From the NCBI GenBank assembly GCA_013297655.1, contig JAAFHV010000044.1, positions 1-45,626 on the forward strand: a stretch of 45,626 nucleotides of DNA. The letters are read 5' to 3'. The notes below the pieces were generated by a model that was not told where the DNA came from, ran no database searches, and worked only from the letters and a program-made list of their open reading frames with translations. The translations under genes were made by a program, and so were the position numbers. Of this stretch, positions 16,094 to 25,718 are shown in pieces (the first letter of the stretch is position 1; every line of letters begins with the position of its first letter). Source of the DNA: Myxococcales bacterium. GTDB lineage: Bacteria > Myxococcota_A > Polyangia > Polyangiales > Polyangiaceae.

Positions 16094-16822
16094 TTGACCA
16101 CGCAAGTCGTCCCTGGAAAGCTCGTGGCGGTTCGAGACGCAGCGAGCGGCGCGCAAGAAGCGGCCAAGCTCTTCGCCGGCGTGCTCAAGAAGGCGATCGA
16201 GTCGCGCGGCGTGGCGACCATGGCCGTGAGCGGCGGAGGCACGCCCATCCCCGCCTACCGCGCCCTCGCCGCGAGCGACGTGCCGTGGGACAAAGTGAAG
16301 CTCTTTTGGGTCGACGAGCGGGCGGTCCCCGAGTCGCACGAGCGAAGCAACGCCCGCGCCGCCAAAGAGGCGTTCGGGCCGCTTCCGTTCGCCGGGGTGT
16401 TCGTGATGGACGGCGCCGCGGCCGATCTCGACGCCTCCGCCAAGGCCTACGCCGAGACGCTCGCGAAAGAAGTGCCCGGCCCCGGCAAGACGCCGGTCCT
16501 CGATCTCGTCATCCTCGGTGTCGGCGACGACGGCCACACAGCGTCGCTCTTCCCGGGCGATCCGGCGGTGGCGGACACGACGAGCAGCGTGCTCGCGGTG
16601 AAGGCGAAGGGCGATCGTGAGGCGCGGCTCACCCTCGGTCGCGCGGTGCTCTCCGAGGCCCGCACGTCGTTCGTGCTCGCGTTCGGCAAAGGGAAAAACG
16701 CGCCCCTCGAGCAGGCGTGGGCCCTCGGCGGCGACGTGTCGGAGTGCCCCGCGCGCATCACACGCGGCTTCAAGGGTAGCCTCACCTGGCTGGTCGACCG
16801 CGCCGCGGGCGGCATCGCCTAG
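16094..16822 (+). CDS. pgl: 6-phosphogluconolactonase
   Basis: 242 residues, DevB/SOL type, hydrolysing 6-phosphogluconolactone in the oxidative pentose phosphate pathway. Marks are MAVSGGGTPIPAY, LFWVDERAVPE and the signature LGVGDDGHTASLFPG. The start is TTG at 16094, chosen because ACGGAGG sits seven bases before it and no ATG occurs until residue 43, inside a conserved motif. The gene sits in a run with tkt. It faces the MFS gene, with a strong hairpin in the gap. Confidence 0.93.
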   Translation: MTTQVVPGKLVAVRDAASGAQEAAKLFAGVLKKAIESRGVATMAVSGGGTPIPAYRALAASDVPWDKVKLFWVDERAVPESHERSNARAAKEAFGPLPFAGVFVMDGAAADLDASAKAYAETLAKEVPGPGKTPVLDLVILGVGDDGHTASLFPGDPAVADTTSSVLAVKAKGDREARLTLGRAVLSEARTSFVLAFGKGKNAPLEQAWALGGDVSECPARITRGFKGSLTWLVDRAAGGIA

Positions 16823-16910
16823 TCGGTCGAGGGGGGCTCGCGTCCCTGACGAGGATGGGCGCACGCACGCTGCCAAAGCGAGCGAAAGAGCCCGCAACGC
16901 CGCAAGTTCG

Positions 16911-16931
16911 CCCGTCCCGACGAGGGACGGG
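16911..16931. terminator. bidirectional hairpin between pgl and MFS gene
   Basis: CCCGTCCC, loop GACGA, GGGACGGG: eight perfect G/C-rich pairs between convergent genes. Followed on the + strand by ATTT, not a true U-tract. Confidence 0.5.
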
Positions 16932-16987
16932 ATTTCACCTTTGGTGCCACGACGACCGCATCGAGCGCCGCTGATCCGGGCGAGCGC

Positions 16988-18289
16988 CTACGTGGCGCGC
17001 TTCGGCTCCGGCTTCGCTCCCTCGCTCGCGCGTGGCCACCAGAGGAAGCCCGAGACGCCGATCGCGAAGGCCACGAAGAGCATCGCGTAGCGTGGCGGGA
17101 AGTGGTCCGAGAGCACACCCACGAACGGGGGCGACCAAAGATCGCCGAAGAGGTGAATCGAGAAAATCGAGAGCGCCATCGCGCTCGCGCGAAGATGATG
17201 CGGCACGCTCTTCAAGATCACGGCGTTGATCGGCGAGGTCGACAAGAAGAGGGCCGTCTCGCAGAAGAGCGCGCCGCCGAAGAAGCCGTTCGCGGTAGGC
17301 GACAGGAAACAGAACGCCGCCAGAGGCGCTCCAATAAGGCTCCCGATCGCGCAGAGCTTGAGCAGCGCCTGCACCTCGGTCCGCGTGACGTGGCTTTCCG
17401 TTTCCGCCTTTGCGGCGCTCTCGCGGTAGCCGACCTCGCCCTCGAGCGGATCCTTCGGGATGCCCGCGACCGCCTTCTTTTGCATGCGATCCGAGAGCGC
17501 ACCGCCGACGAAGGTGCCAATCGCGCCGCCGACGACGGTGAGCAGGCCGAAGCGGAAGTTCGCCTTCGAGAGCTCGATGTGGAACGTGTCGGACAAGAAC
17601 GTGGGCGCCCAGAACGAGAAGCTCCCGATCGCCGCGGTGTAGGCGCAATAGCCGATGACCGCGCGCCGAAACTGGACCGAGGCCCAGAGCTGCTTGAGCG
17701 AGCCGAGCACGTCGGGCTTCTCGCGCTCGCCACGCTCGGGCTCGGCGATGAGGAGGCAGCTCAGGGCCAGCAAGAGACCGGGGCCGCCGGCGAGGAAGAA
17801 CGAATAGCGCCACCCGTAGGCGTGCTCGATCGCGCCGCCGACGAGGTACCCGAGGGCCGCCCCGATGGGCTGCGCCACGAAGAAGATCGCGAGGTACTTC
17901 CCCTTTTTGTCCTTCGGGGCCACATCGTCCAAGATCGTGGGGGCTATCGACGTGAAGCTCGCCTCGCCGACGCCCACGATGGCGCGGCAGAGCAGCATGG
18001 TGCCCGCGCCGTGCACGAGGCCGGAGGCGAACGTGGCGATGCTCCACACCGCGATCCCGAACGTGATCAGCGCGGTCCGGCGCATGCGATCGCCGAGGTA
18101 TCCGAACACCGGGCTCGTCAAGAAGTAGCCGGCAAGGAACACCGTCGCCATGAGCCCGCTCACGAAGTTCGTGAGGTGAAGCTCGTCGCGTACTTTCGGG
18201 AGCACCGCCGCCAGCACGTAACGATCGACGAAGTTCAGGAGGTTCAGCGCGGTGAGCAGCGCGAGCACGAGTTGGGGCCTTCGGATCAC
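16988..18289 (-). CDS. MFS transporter, spinster-like
   Basis: 433 residues from GTG 18289 with about twelve membrane segments. Marks are FVDRYVLAAVLPKV in helix 1, the loop 2-3 motif GYLGDRMRRT and VGVGEASFTSIAPT, the pattern of Spns-like major facilitator carriers. A long cytoplasmic loop (about 290-345) precedes helix 7-8. Substrates of bacterial relatives are mostly unknown. A longer frame from 18400 would add 37 residues rich in Gly, Arg and Asp that are antisense to an RCC1-like remnant. The -10-like TACGGT six bases before the GTG also supports the short form. Convergent with pgl. Confidence 0.88.
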   Translation of the reverse strand: MIRRPQLVLALLTALNLLNFVDRYVLAAVLPKVRDELHLTNFVSGLMATVFLAGYFLTSPVFGYLGDRMRRTALITFGIAVWSIATFASGLVHGAGTMLLCRAIVGVGEASFTSIAPTILDDVAPKDKKGKYLAIFFVAQPIGAALGYLVGGAIEHAYGWRYSFFLAGGPGLLLALSCLLIAEPERGEREKPDVLGSLKQLWASVQFRRAVIGYCAYTAAIGSFSFWAPTFLSDTFHIELSKANFRFGLLTVVGGAIGTFVGGALSDRMQKKAVAGIPKDPLEGEVGYRESAAKAETESHVTRTEVQALLKLCAIGSLIGAPLAAFCFLSPTANGFFGGALFCETALFLSTSPINAVILKSVPHHLRASAMALSIFSIHLFGDLWSPPFVGVLSDHFPPRYAMLFVAFAIGVSGFLWWPRASEGAKPEPKRAT

Positions 18290-18310
18290 GCCCGTACCGT
18301 ACCAGGGCCG

Positions 18311-18415
18311 GAGCGCACGTGGTGGGCCACCGCCGACACCACCTGCGCGATCCTCGCGAACGGCGGCATCGTCTGCTGGGGCAAGGCCGACGTCGGCCAA
18401 ACCGCAAAAGGCACC
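18311..18415 (+). pseudogene. RCC1-repeat-like remnant
   Basis: One open frame of about 35 codons reads like a single RCC1-type repeat: TWWATADTTCAILANGGIVC, then WGKADVGQ, matching the common pattern H/TCA-x-L-x-NG-x-V-x-CWG-x-x-x-x-GQ. There is no start, no signal peptide and no second repeat on either side. It looks like the debris of a larger RCC1-repeat surface protein, a family common in myxobacteria. It lies in the gap between the MFS and HD genes. Confidence 0.4.
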
Positions 18416-18516
18416 GTTGGGACACTCTCCTGCGACGCGCGTCGGGAGGCGAACGCGGCGCGGCGGACCACGAGCGGCGGGAGGCCTCTGCGCGTAGGGC
18501 TGCTACGCTCGGCGGT

Positions 18517-19062
18517 ATGTTGCGGGTAAAGCGCGCGCTCGACTGGGCCGCCCAGCTCCACGAGAGCCAGCTCCGAAAATACCCCGGGGTGCGTGTACCT
18601 TACATGAGCCACCTGGCCGGGGTGGTCGCCACCCTCGCGCGCCACGGCTTCGACGACGAGGTGGTCGCCGCTGGGGCGCTCCACGACGCGATCGAGGACG
18701 CAGGGGTCACCGCCGAAGAGATCGCCGATCGGCTCGGCCCGAGGGTCGCGGAGCTGGTGGTCGCCTGCAGCGAGGCCGACAAGGATCTCCCTTGGGAGGC
18801 GCGCAAAGAGGCCTACCTCGCCGCGTTCCCGAAGAAGGGCTGGTCCGCGCAGGCGATCACGCTCGCCGACAAGATCGACAACCTCTCGAGCATCTTGGTG
18901 TGCAAGGCCGATCACGGCGATCCGTGGAGCCAGTTCAAGCGCGGCCGCGACGCGCAAATCGAGCGGTTCGTCGCGCTCTCCGAGGCCACGCGCTCCCTCG
19001 CGCCGCACCCGCTCGTCGACGAGTACCTCACCGTGCTCGCCGAGATTCACCGCGCGACCTGA
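18517..19062 (+). CDS. small HD-domain hydrolase, MESH1/RelA-hydrolase-like
   Basis: 181 residues. The HD metal site is clear: H32 (YMSHLAGV), H56-D57 in ALHDAIED with E60/D61, and D118 in LADKIDN. The N-terminal LHESQLRKYPGVRVPY and the whole layout match the (p)ppGpp hydrolase domain of RelA/SpoT proteins and stand-alone MESH1-type small alarmone hydrolases. The likely role is hydrolysis of alarmone or a related nucleotide; no synthetase domain is attached. The ATG lies seven bases after TACGCT (18504-18509) with no Shine-Dalgarno, so the transcript may be leaderless. Confidence 0.85.
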   Translation: MLRVKRALDWAAQLHESQLRKYPGVRVPYMSHLAGVVATLARHGFDDEVVAAGALHDAIEDAGVTAEEIADRLGPRVAELVVACSEADKDLPWEARKEAYLAAFPKKGWSAQAITLADKIDNLSSILVCKADHGDPWSQFKRGRDAQIERFVALSEATRSLAPHPLVDEYLTVLAEIHRAT

Positions 19063-19421
19063 CCGCGAGGCGCTGCGCGCGTGACGGCTTCCTGCGGGTG
19101 GTTGCATGATGCAAGGGTCGTGTCGCGGACGTGGCGGACGACGCGAGAGCGTGCCCTTCGTCCGCGAGTCACGAACAGCTCGGCGCCGAAGGCGGGCGGA
19201 TCGGACGCGTCGCTCGTGCGGGCCCGCGTGCGCTCGTGTCTCCGGGGACGTCGGCTCCTCGAGGAAAGGCTCGTAAGATCAACGCGTCCCGCTGCGGTCG
19301 TGGTCACGTCGCTCGCGCGAGTCGCGCGTCGTCGCGGGCGCCCGGCGCGCTCGTTTCCTACGGTTGCTCTAGGCGAGGGAGTGTCCTTCCGATCGCCCAC
19401 GAATCCCTTGTACAAGAAGGC
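19063..19421 (+). other. intergenic leader with palindrome and alternative hairpins
   Basis: No gene in these 359 bases. A perfect palindrome TTGCAT-G-ATGCAA lies at 19102-19114. A shared 3' arm (19158-19167, TCGTCCGCGA) can pair either with TCGCGGAC at 19123-19130 or with GCGGACGA at 19134-19141; the two stems exclude each other. The region could be the terminator of the HD gene or a regulated leader of the cNMP/DUF1003 gene. AGAAGG lies just before the ATG at 19422. Confidence 0.45.
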
Positions 19422-20318
19422 ATGTCGGACACCGCCGAGCTCCTCGCCGAAGTTCCACTCTTTGCGCTCCTCTCGGAAGACGACCGCAAGGTGCTTGCCG
19501 CTCAGATCGACGTCGAGAAGTACGCCGAAGGCCACACCATCTTCGAGTACGGCGATCCGGGAGACTCGATGATGGTGGTCGTGAAGGGCGAGGTGGAGCT
19601 CTTCGTCAAGAACAAGACGGGCGAACGAACGCTCCTCGAGAGCGTGACCCCGGGCGAGTTCTTCGGCGAAATCTCGCTCCTCGACGAGGGCCCTCGCAAC
19701 GCGACCGCGATCTGCAAAGCGGCGACCGAAGTGCTCGTCGTCGATCAGGACGATCTCGACGTGCTCTTCACCAAGAACCCGAAGGCGGCGCTCACGCTCC
19801 TCGCCGCCACCGGAAAGCGCCTGCGCAGCACGGCGGTGTTCATTCGCAACACGGCCACCCGCAACGAGAACGAGGTCGTCGAGGACAAGCGCACGACCAT
19901 CATGCGGGTCGCCGATTGGATCGCGGACTTCAGCGGCTCGATGCCGTTCTTGTTCCTCCACATCGGATTCTTCTTCGTCTGGATCATCACGAACGTGCAC
20001 GTGCTGCCGTTCGGCGACTTCGACCCGTTCCCGTTCGGCCTGCTGACGATGGTCGTCTCCCTCGAGGCGATCATCCTGAGCGTGTTCGTGCTCCTCAGCC
20101 AGAACCGCCAAATCGAGCGCGAGCGTGTTCGCGCGGACATCGAGTACGACGTGAACTTGAAGGCCGAGCTCCAGATCCAGCAGCTCCACGAGAAGCTCGA
20201 TCTGATGGGCTCGCAGCTTCAGAAGCGCCTCTCGACGCTCGAGAAGGCGACCGCGCGTGGTGTCGCGGTGAGCGATCTCCCGCCCCGGAGCGGGAACGCG
20301 CCGCAGACACAACCCTGA
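19422..20318 (+). CDS. cyclic-nucleotide-binding domain plus DUF1003 membrane protein
   Basis: 298 residues. The N-terminal half (about 10-125) is a cNMP-binding barrel with EYGDPGDSMMVVVKGEVEL and the phosphate-binding cassette GEFFGEISLLDEGPRNATA, where R92 would contact the nucleotide phosphate. The second half is DUF1003: two membrane helices (about 174-195 and 206-226) with the family marks WIITN, FDPFPF and LLSQNRQ. A coiled-coil tail follows (about 228-278). It has no DNA-binding helix-turn-helix, so it is not a CRP-type regulator. It probably senses cAMP or c-di-GMP at the inner face of the membrane. Start ATG 19422 with AGAAGG before it. Confidence 0.88.
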   Translation: MSDTAELLAEVPLFALLSEDDRKVLAAQIDVEKYAEGHTIFEYGDPGDSMMVVVKGEVELFVKNKTGERTLLESVTPGEFFGEISLLDEGPRNATAICKAATEVLVVDQDDLDVLFTKNPKAALTLLAATGKRLRSTAVFIRNTATRNENEVVEDKRTTIMRVADWIADFSGSMPFLFLHIGFFFVWIITNVHVLPFGDFDPFPFGLLTMVVSLEAIILSVFVLLSQNRQIERERVRADIEYDVNLKAELQIQQLHEKLDLMGSQLQKRLSTLEKATARGVAVSDLPPRSGNAPQTQP

Positions 20319-20322
20319 GGCG

Positions 20323-20376
20323 GCCCCCTCGCCGGGAGTTCGCGCCGCGCTCGCGGCGTCCGACGCCTCTGGGGGC
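20323..20376. terminator. hairpin between convergent genes
   Basis: Outer stem GCCCCC/GGGGGC and an inner stem CGCCGCG/CGCGGCG (20343-20358) in the 81-bp gap between the DUF1003 gene and the reverse-strand lipoprotein gene. No U-tract. Confidence 0.35.
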
Positions 20377-20399
20377 TCCGTCGACCCGCGAACGGCGCC

Positions 20400-20831
20400 T
20401 CAGCCTGGTGGGCGGGGGCCCGCGTCGATGGTCTTCAGGGCGCACGCTTGATACGCCCCGAGCTGCCCGCTGCACCCGGTTACCAAGGCCTGTGAGCTTT
20501 TGGCAGCGTCGGTCTTGCCGTTCGCCCCGCACGTGATCTTGCCCGCCGCGCAGTTGAGAACGTCGACGTATTCGCGGTCGCACCCACTTCCGGACGCGTC
20601 TTTCCCGGCGAGGCACGCCTCTACGGTCGCCGCGGGAGGCTCGGGATCCTTAGGGCACGCTTTCCTGCAAATGCTCGGTGAGACCACGCCGCCGCCGGTC
20701 GAGCCGCCGCTTCCGGTGCCGCCGCCGCTTCCGGTGCCGCCGCCGCCATCCTCGTCGGCGATCACGCCACCGCACCCGACGACGATAAGGCCTACCAACG
20801 CCGCCAATCCGAGCCGAACTACGTCGTGCAT
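20400..20831 (-). CDS. cysteine-rich lipoprotein of unknown function
   Basis: 143 residues. A lipoprotein signal ends IVVGC (C20). A flexible Gly/Ser/Thr linker (about 28-50, repeats of GGGTGSGG) holds a small domain with eight cysteines (SIC, KAC, EAC, SGC, LNC, ITC, TGC, QAC), which probably form four disulfides outside the cytoplasm. No family recognised, but this type of Cys-rich lipoprotein is common in myxobacteria. AGGAG precedes the ATG on the minus strand. The 170-bp gap to parE shows nothing else clear. Confidence 0.75.
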   Translation of the reverse strand: MHDVVRLGLAALVGLIVVGCGGVIADEDGGGGTGSGGGTGSGGSTGGGVVSPSICRKACPKDPEPPAATVEACLAGKDASGSGCDREYVDVLNCAAGKITCGANGKTDAAKSSQALVTGCSGQLGAYQACALKTIDAGPRPPG

Positions 20832-21001
20832 GGTGTGCTCCTCGAAGAAAGTCTCGCCGAAAGACTAGGAGCGTCCCTCACGGAGCGCATGAAAATCGCA
20901 GCCTGACCGTGGATCCGTTTCACGGAGCGACCGGATGCGAGAAGGTGCCCCGCCGCCGGCCGGAGTGATCTGGCGAGACCGCGTGGCGTCGAGAGCGCGC
21001 C

Positions 21002-22912
21002 TCAGACGTCGATGTCTTGGGCGTTCTCGGCGTGCTCCATGATGAACTCGAAGCGCGCCGAGGGATCTTTGCCCATGAGCTCGCCGATGATGCGATCGGT
21101 GGCGAGCGCGTCGGCGACCTCGATGCGGAGGAGGCGGCGGGTGCGCGGGTTCAGGGTGGTCTCCCAGAGCACCTTCGGCATCATCTCGCCGAGGCCCTTG
21201 AAGCGGGTGATGTCGGCCTTGCTCTCGTCTTTTCCGAGCTCGTGCAAGATGCGCTTCTTGTCGGCTTCGTCGGCCGCCCAGTGCGTCTGTTTGCCGGACT
21301 CGATGCGGTAGAGCGGCGGCATGCCCACGAACACGCGCCCGTTCTTCAGGAGCTCCGGCATGTGCCGGTAGAAGAACGTGAGCAGCAACGTGGTGATGTG
21401 GTGGCCGTCGGAGTCGGCGTCGGCGAGCACGATGATGCGTGCATACCGCAAGCGCTCGATGTCGAAGTCTTTGCCGACGCCGCAGCCGAGGGCGACCACG
21501 AGATCGGCGAGCTCTTTGTTCTCGAGCACCTTCGCGAGGGTGACCGACTCGGTGTTCAGCACCTTGCCGCGGAGAGGCAAAATCGCCTGTATTTCGCGAT
21601 CGCGGCCCTGCTTCGCGGAGCCACCGGCGGAGTCGCCCTCGACGATGAAGAGCTCGGTCTTCTCGCGCGAGTTGCTCGAACAATCGGAGAGCTTGCCGGG
21701 CAGCATCGCGCGGCCGCTGGTGGCCGTCTTGCGCGAGATGCTCGCCGACGCGGCGCGGGAGGCCTCACGGGCGCGGGACGAGAGGATGATGCGGGCGACG
21801 ATTTGCTCGGCGACGCTGCGGTTCGAGTTGAGCCACTGCTCGAGGGCGGGGCGGAGCGACGTGTCGACGAAGCCCTGCACCTCCGGGTTGTTCAAACGAT
21901 CCTTCGTTTGCCCTTGGAACTGCGGCTCCGCCACGTACACGCTGAGGATGCACGAGAAGCCTTCGCGGATATCTTCGGCCGTGATCGTGACGCCGCGGGG
22001 GGCGAGGGCGTGGGTCTCGACGTAGTTGCGGACCGCCTTGCCGACCGCGCTGCGGAGGCCGATCTCGTGGGTTCCGCCGGAGCCGGTCGGGATCCCGTTC
22101 ACGTAGCTGCGCACGTGCTCGTCGGTCGCTTCGGTCCACTGGAACGCGACCTCGACCTTGACCCCGTTCTCCTTGAGAAGAGAGAACGGAACCTCGTGGA
22201 CGGGCTTCTCTTTGCGCTCGAGGACGACCTTCTTCAGGTAATCGAGGATGCCCTGCTCGTGCCGAAATACCTCGGTTTTTGCCGTAGATTCGTCGGTGAA
22301 ACGGATCTTGAGGCCGCGGTGGAGGTAGCTCGCGATCTCGATGCGATCACGGATGGTCTGTGGGTCCATCTCCGTGCGCGGGAAGATGGTGGGGTCGGGC
22401 TGGAAGAACACGCTCGTGCCGGTGCCACGCGCGGCGCCGAGCTTCTTCAGCGGGCCTTGTGCCACGCCGCGCTTGAACTCCATGCTCCACTCGGCGCCGT
22501 CGCGCTTCACCTTCGCGACGAGCTTCGACGAGAGCGCGTTCACGACCGAGGCGCCGACCCCGTGGAGACCGCCGGAGGTCTTGTAGTTCTGGCCCTCGAA
22601 TTTTCCGCCCGCGTGGAGGGTGGAGAAGATGACCTCGATCGCGCTCTTCTTGGTCTTCGGGTGTTTGTCGATCGGGATGCCGCGCCCGTCGTCGACCACC
22701 GTGACGCTCGATTTGTCCTTGTGGACGGTGACCGCGATCTCCTTCGCGTGGCCGTTCATCGCCTCATCGATGGAGTTGTCCAAGATCTCCCACACGAGGT
22801 GGTGGAGCCCCGACGTGCCGACGCCCCCGATGTACATGCCGGGGCGCTTGCGCACCGGATCGAGGCCCTCGAGGATCGTGATGTCTTTGGCGGTATAGGC
22901 GGTCGGCTTCAA
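21002..22912 (-). CDS. parE: DNA topoisomerase IV subunit B
   Basis: 636 residues, without the large insertion of enterobacterial GyrB. The ATPase domain shows E42/N46 (WEILDNSIDEA), D75 (VDDGRGIP) and the lid TSGGLHGVGASVVNALS. The TOPRIM domain has VEGDSAGGSAKQGRDR (E425) and the metal aspartates of LADADSDGHH (498, 500, 502). The start is TTG at 22912, six bases after the parC stop, so parC-parE is an operon with parC first. Subunits A and B together relax and decatenate DNA. Gyrase-like activity cannot be fully excluded from sequence alone. Confidence 0.93.
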   Translation of the reverse strand: MKPTAYTAKDITILEGLDPVRKRPGMYIGGVGTSGLHHLVWEILDNSIDEAMNGHAKEIAVTVHKDKSSVTVVDDGRGIPIDKHPKTKKSAIEVIFSTLHAGGKFEGQNYKTSGGLHGVGASVVNALSSKLVAKVKRDGAEWSMEFKRGVAQGPLKKLGAARGTGTSVFFQPDPTIFPRTEMDPQTIRDRIEIASYLHRGLKIRFTDESTAKTEVFRHEQGILDYLKKVVLERKEKPVHEVPFSLLKENGVKVEVAFQWTEATDEHVRSYVNGIPTGSGGTHEIGLRSAVGKAVRNYVETHALAPRGVTITAEDIREGFSCILSVYVAEPQFQGQTKDRLNNPEVQGFVDTSLRPALEQWLNSNRSVAEQIVARIILSSRAREASRAASASISRKTATSGRAMLPGKLSDCSSNSREKTELFIVEGDSAGGSAKQGRDREIQAILPLRGKVLNTESVTLAKVLENKELADLVVALGCGVGKDFDIERLRYARIIVLADADSDGHHITTLLLTFFYRHMPELLKNGRVFVGMPPLYRIESGKQTHWAADEADKKRILHELGKDESKADITRFKGLGEMMPKVLWETTLNPRTRRLLRIEVADALATDRIIGELMGKDPSARFEFIMEHAENAQDIDV

Positions 22913-22918
22913 GATCGC

Positions 22919-25339
<2,421 letters not shown>

Positions 25340-25718
25340 GGAAAACCCGAGGATTTAGCGAATTTCGGGGACCCTACATCAGAACGGGCACACGGCGTCA
25401 AGTTCCGCGCCAACCTGGCACCGTTGACGCGGGGGCGGGGGAGGATGTTCAGCACCCGGGAAGGGGCAAAACGTGGGCGGCCGTGGAATGGCGCGAGCGT
25501 CGCAAAAAAGAGCGCGACGGGTGATCCGTTCTCGCCCGCGCGCCCACGAGCTTGGTGCAGGCGCGACCCGGCGGCGCCCACGCGTGTTTCGAACGAGATG
25601 ACGAGGTAACATTCAAGAACAATTCAACATTTTTTGGTGAACGGCGAACCGTTCAGGACCATCCAACGTGCAGTTGCGTCCCCGCGCGAGGGACCGTTTA
25701 CTGAACCATCGAGGACCG
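25340..25718. other. divergent promoter region of parC and kinase operon
   Basis: 379 bases with no gene. The right part (25605-25640) is unusually AT-rich, with two TTCAA steps (CATTCAAGAACAATTCAACA), then the palindrome listed at 25638. A GAGGA lies just before the kinase ATG. No clear -35/-10 pair could be picked with confidence. Confidence 0.4.
25638..25655. promoter_or_regulatory. 18-bp palindrome upstream of kinase operon
   Basis: TGAACGG-CGAA-CCGTTCA, seven perfect pairs, 63 bases before the kinase start and next to an AT-rich block. It may be an operator for a dimeric regulator, or a small hairpin in the kinase leader. Confidence 0.45.

Noticed and set aside
18290-18400. N-terminal extension of the MFS gene to 18400
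   Set aside because: It would be antisense to the RCC1-like remnant, has no membrane signal, and the GTG at 18289 has a -10-like box right before it.
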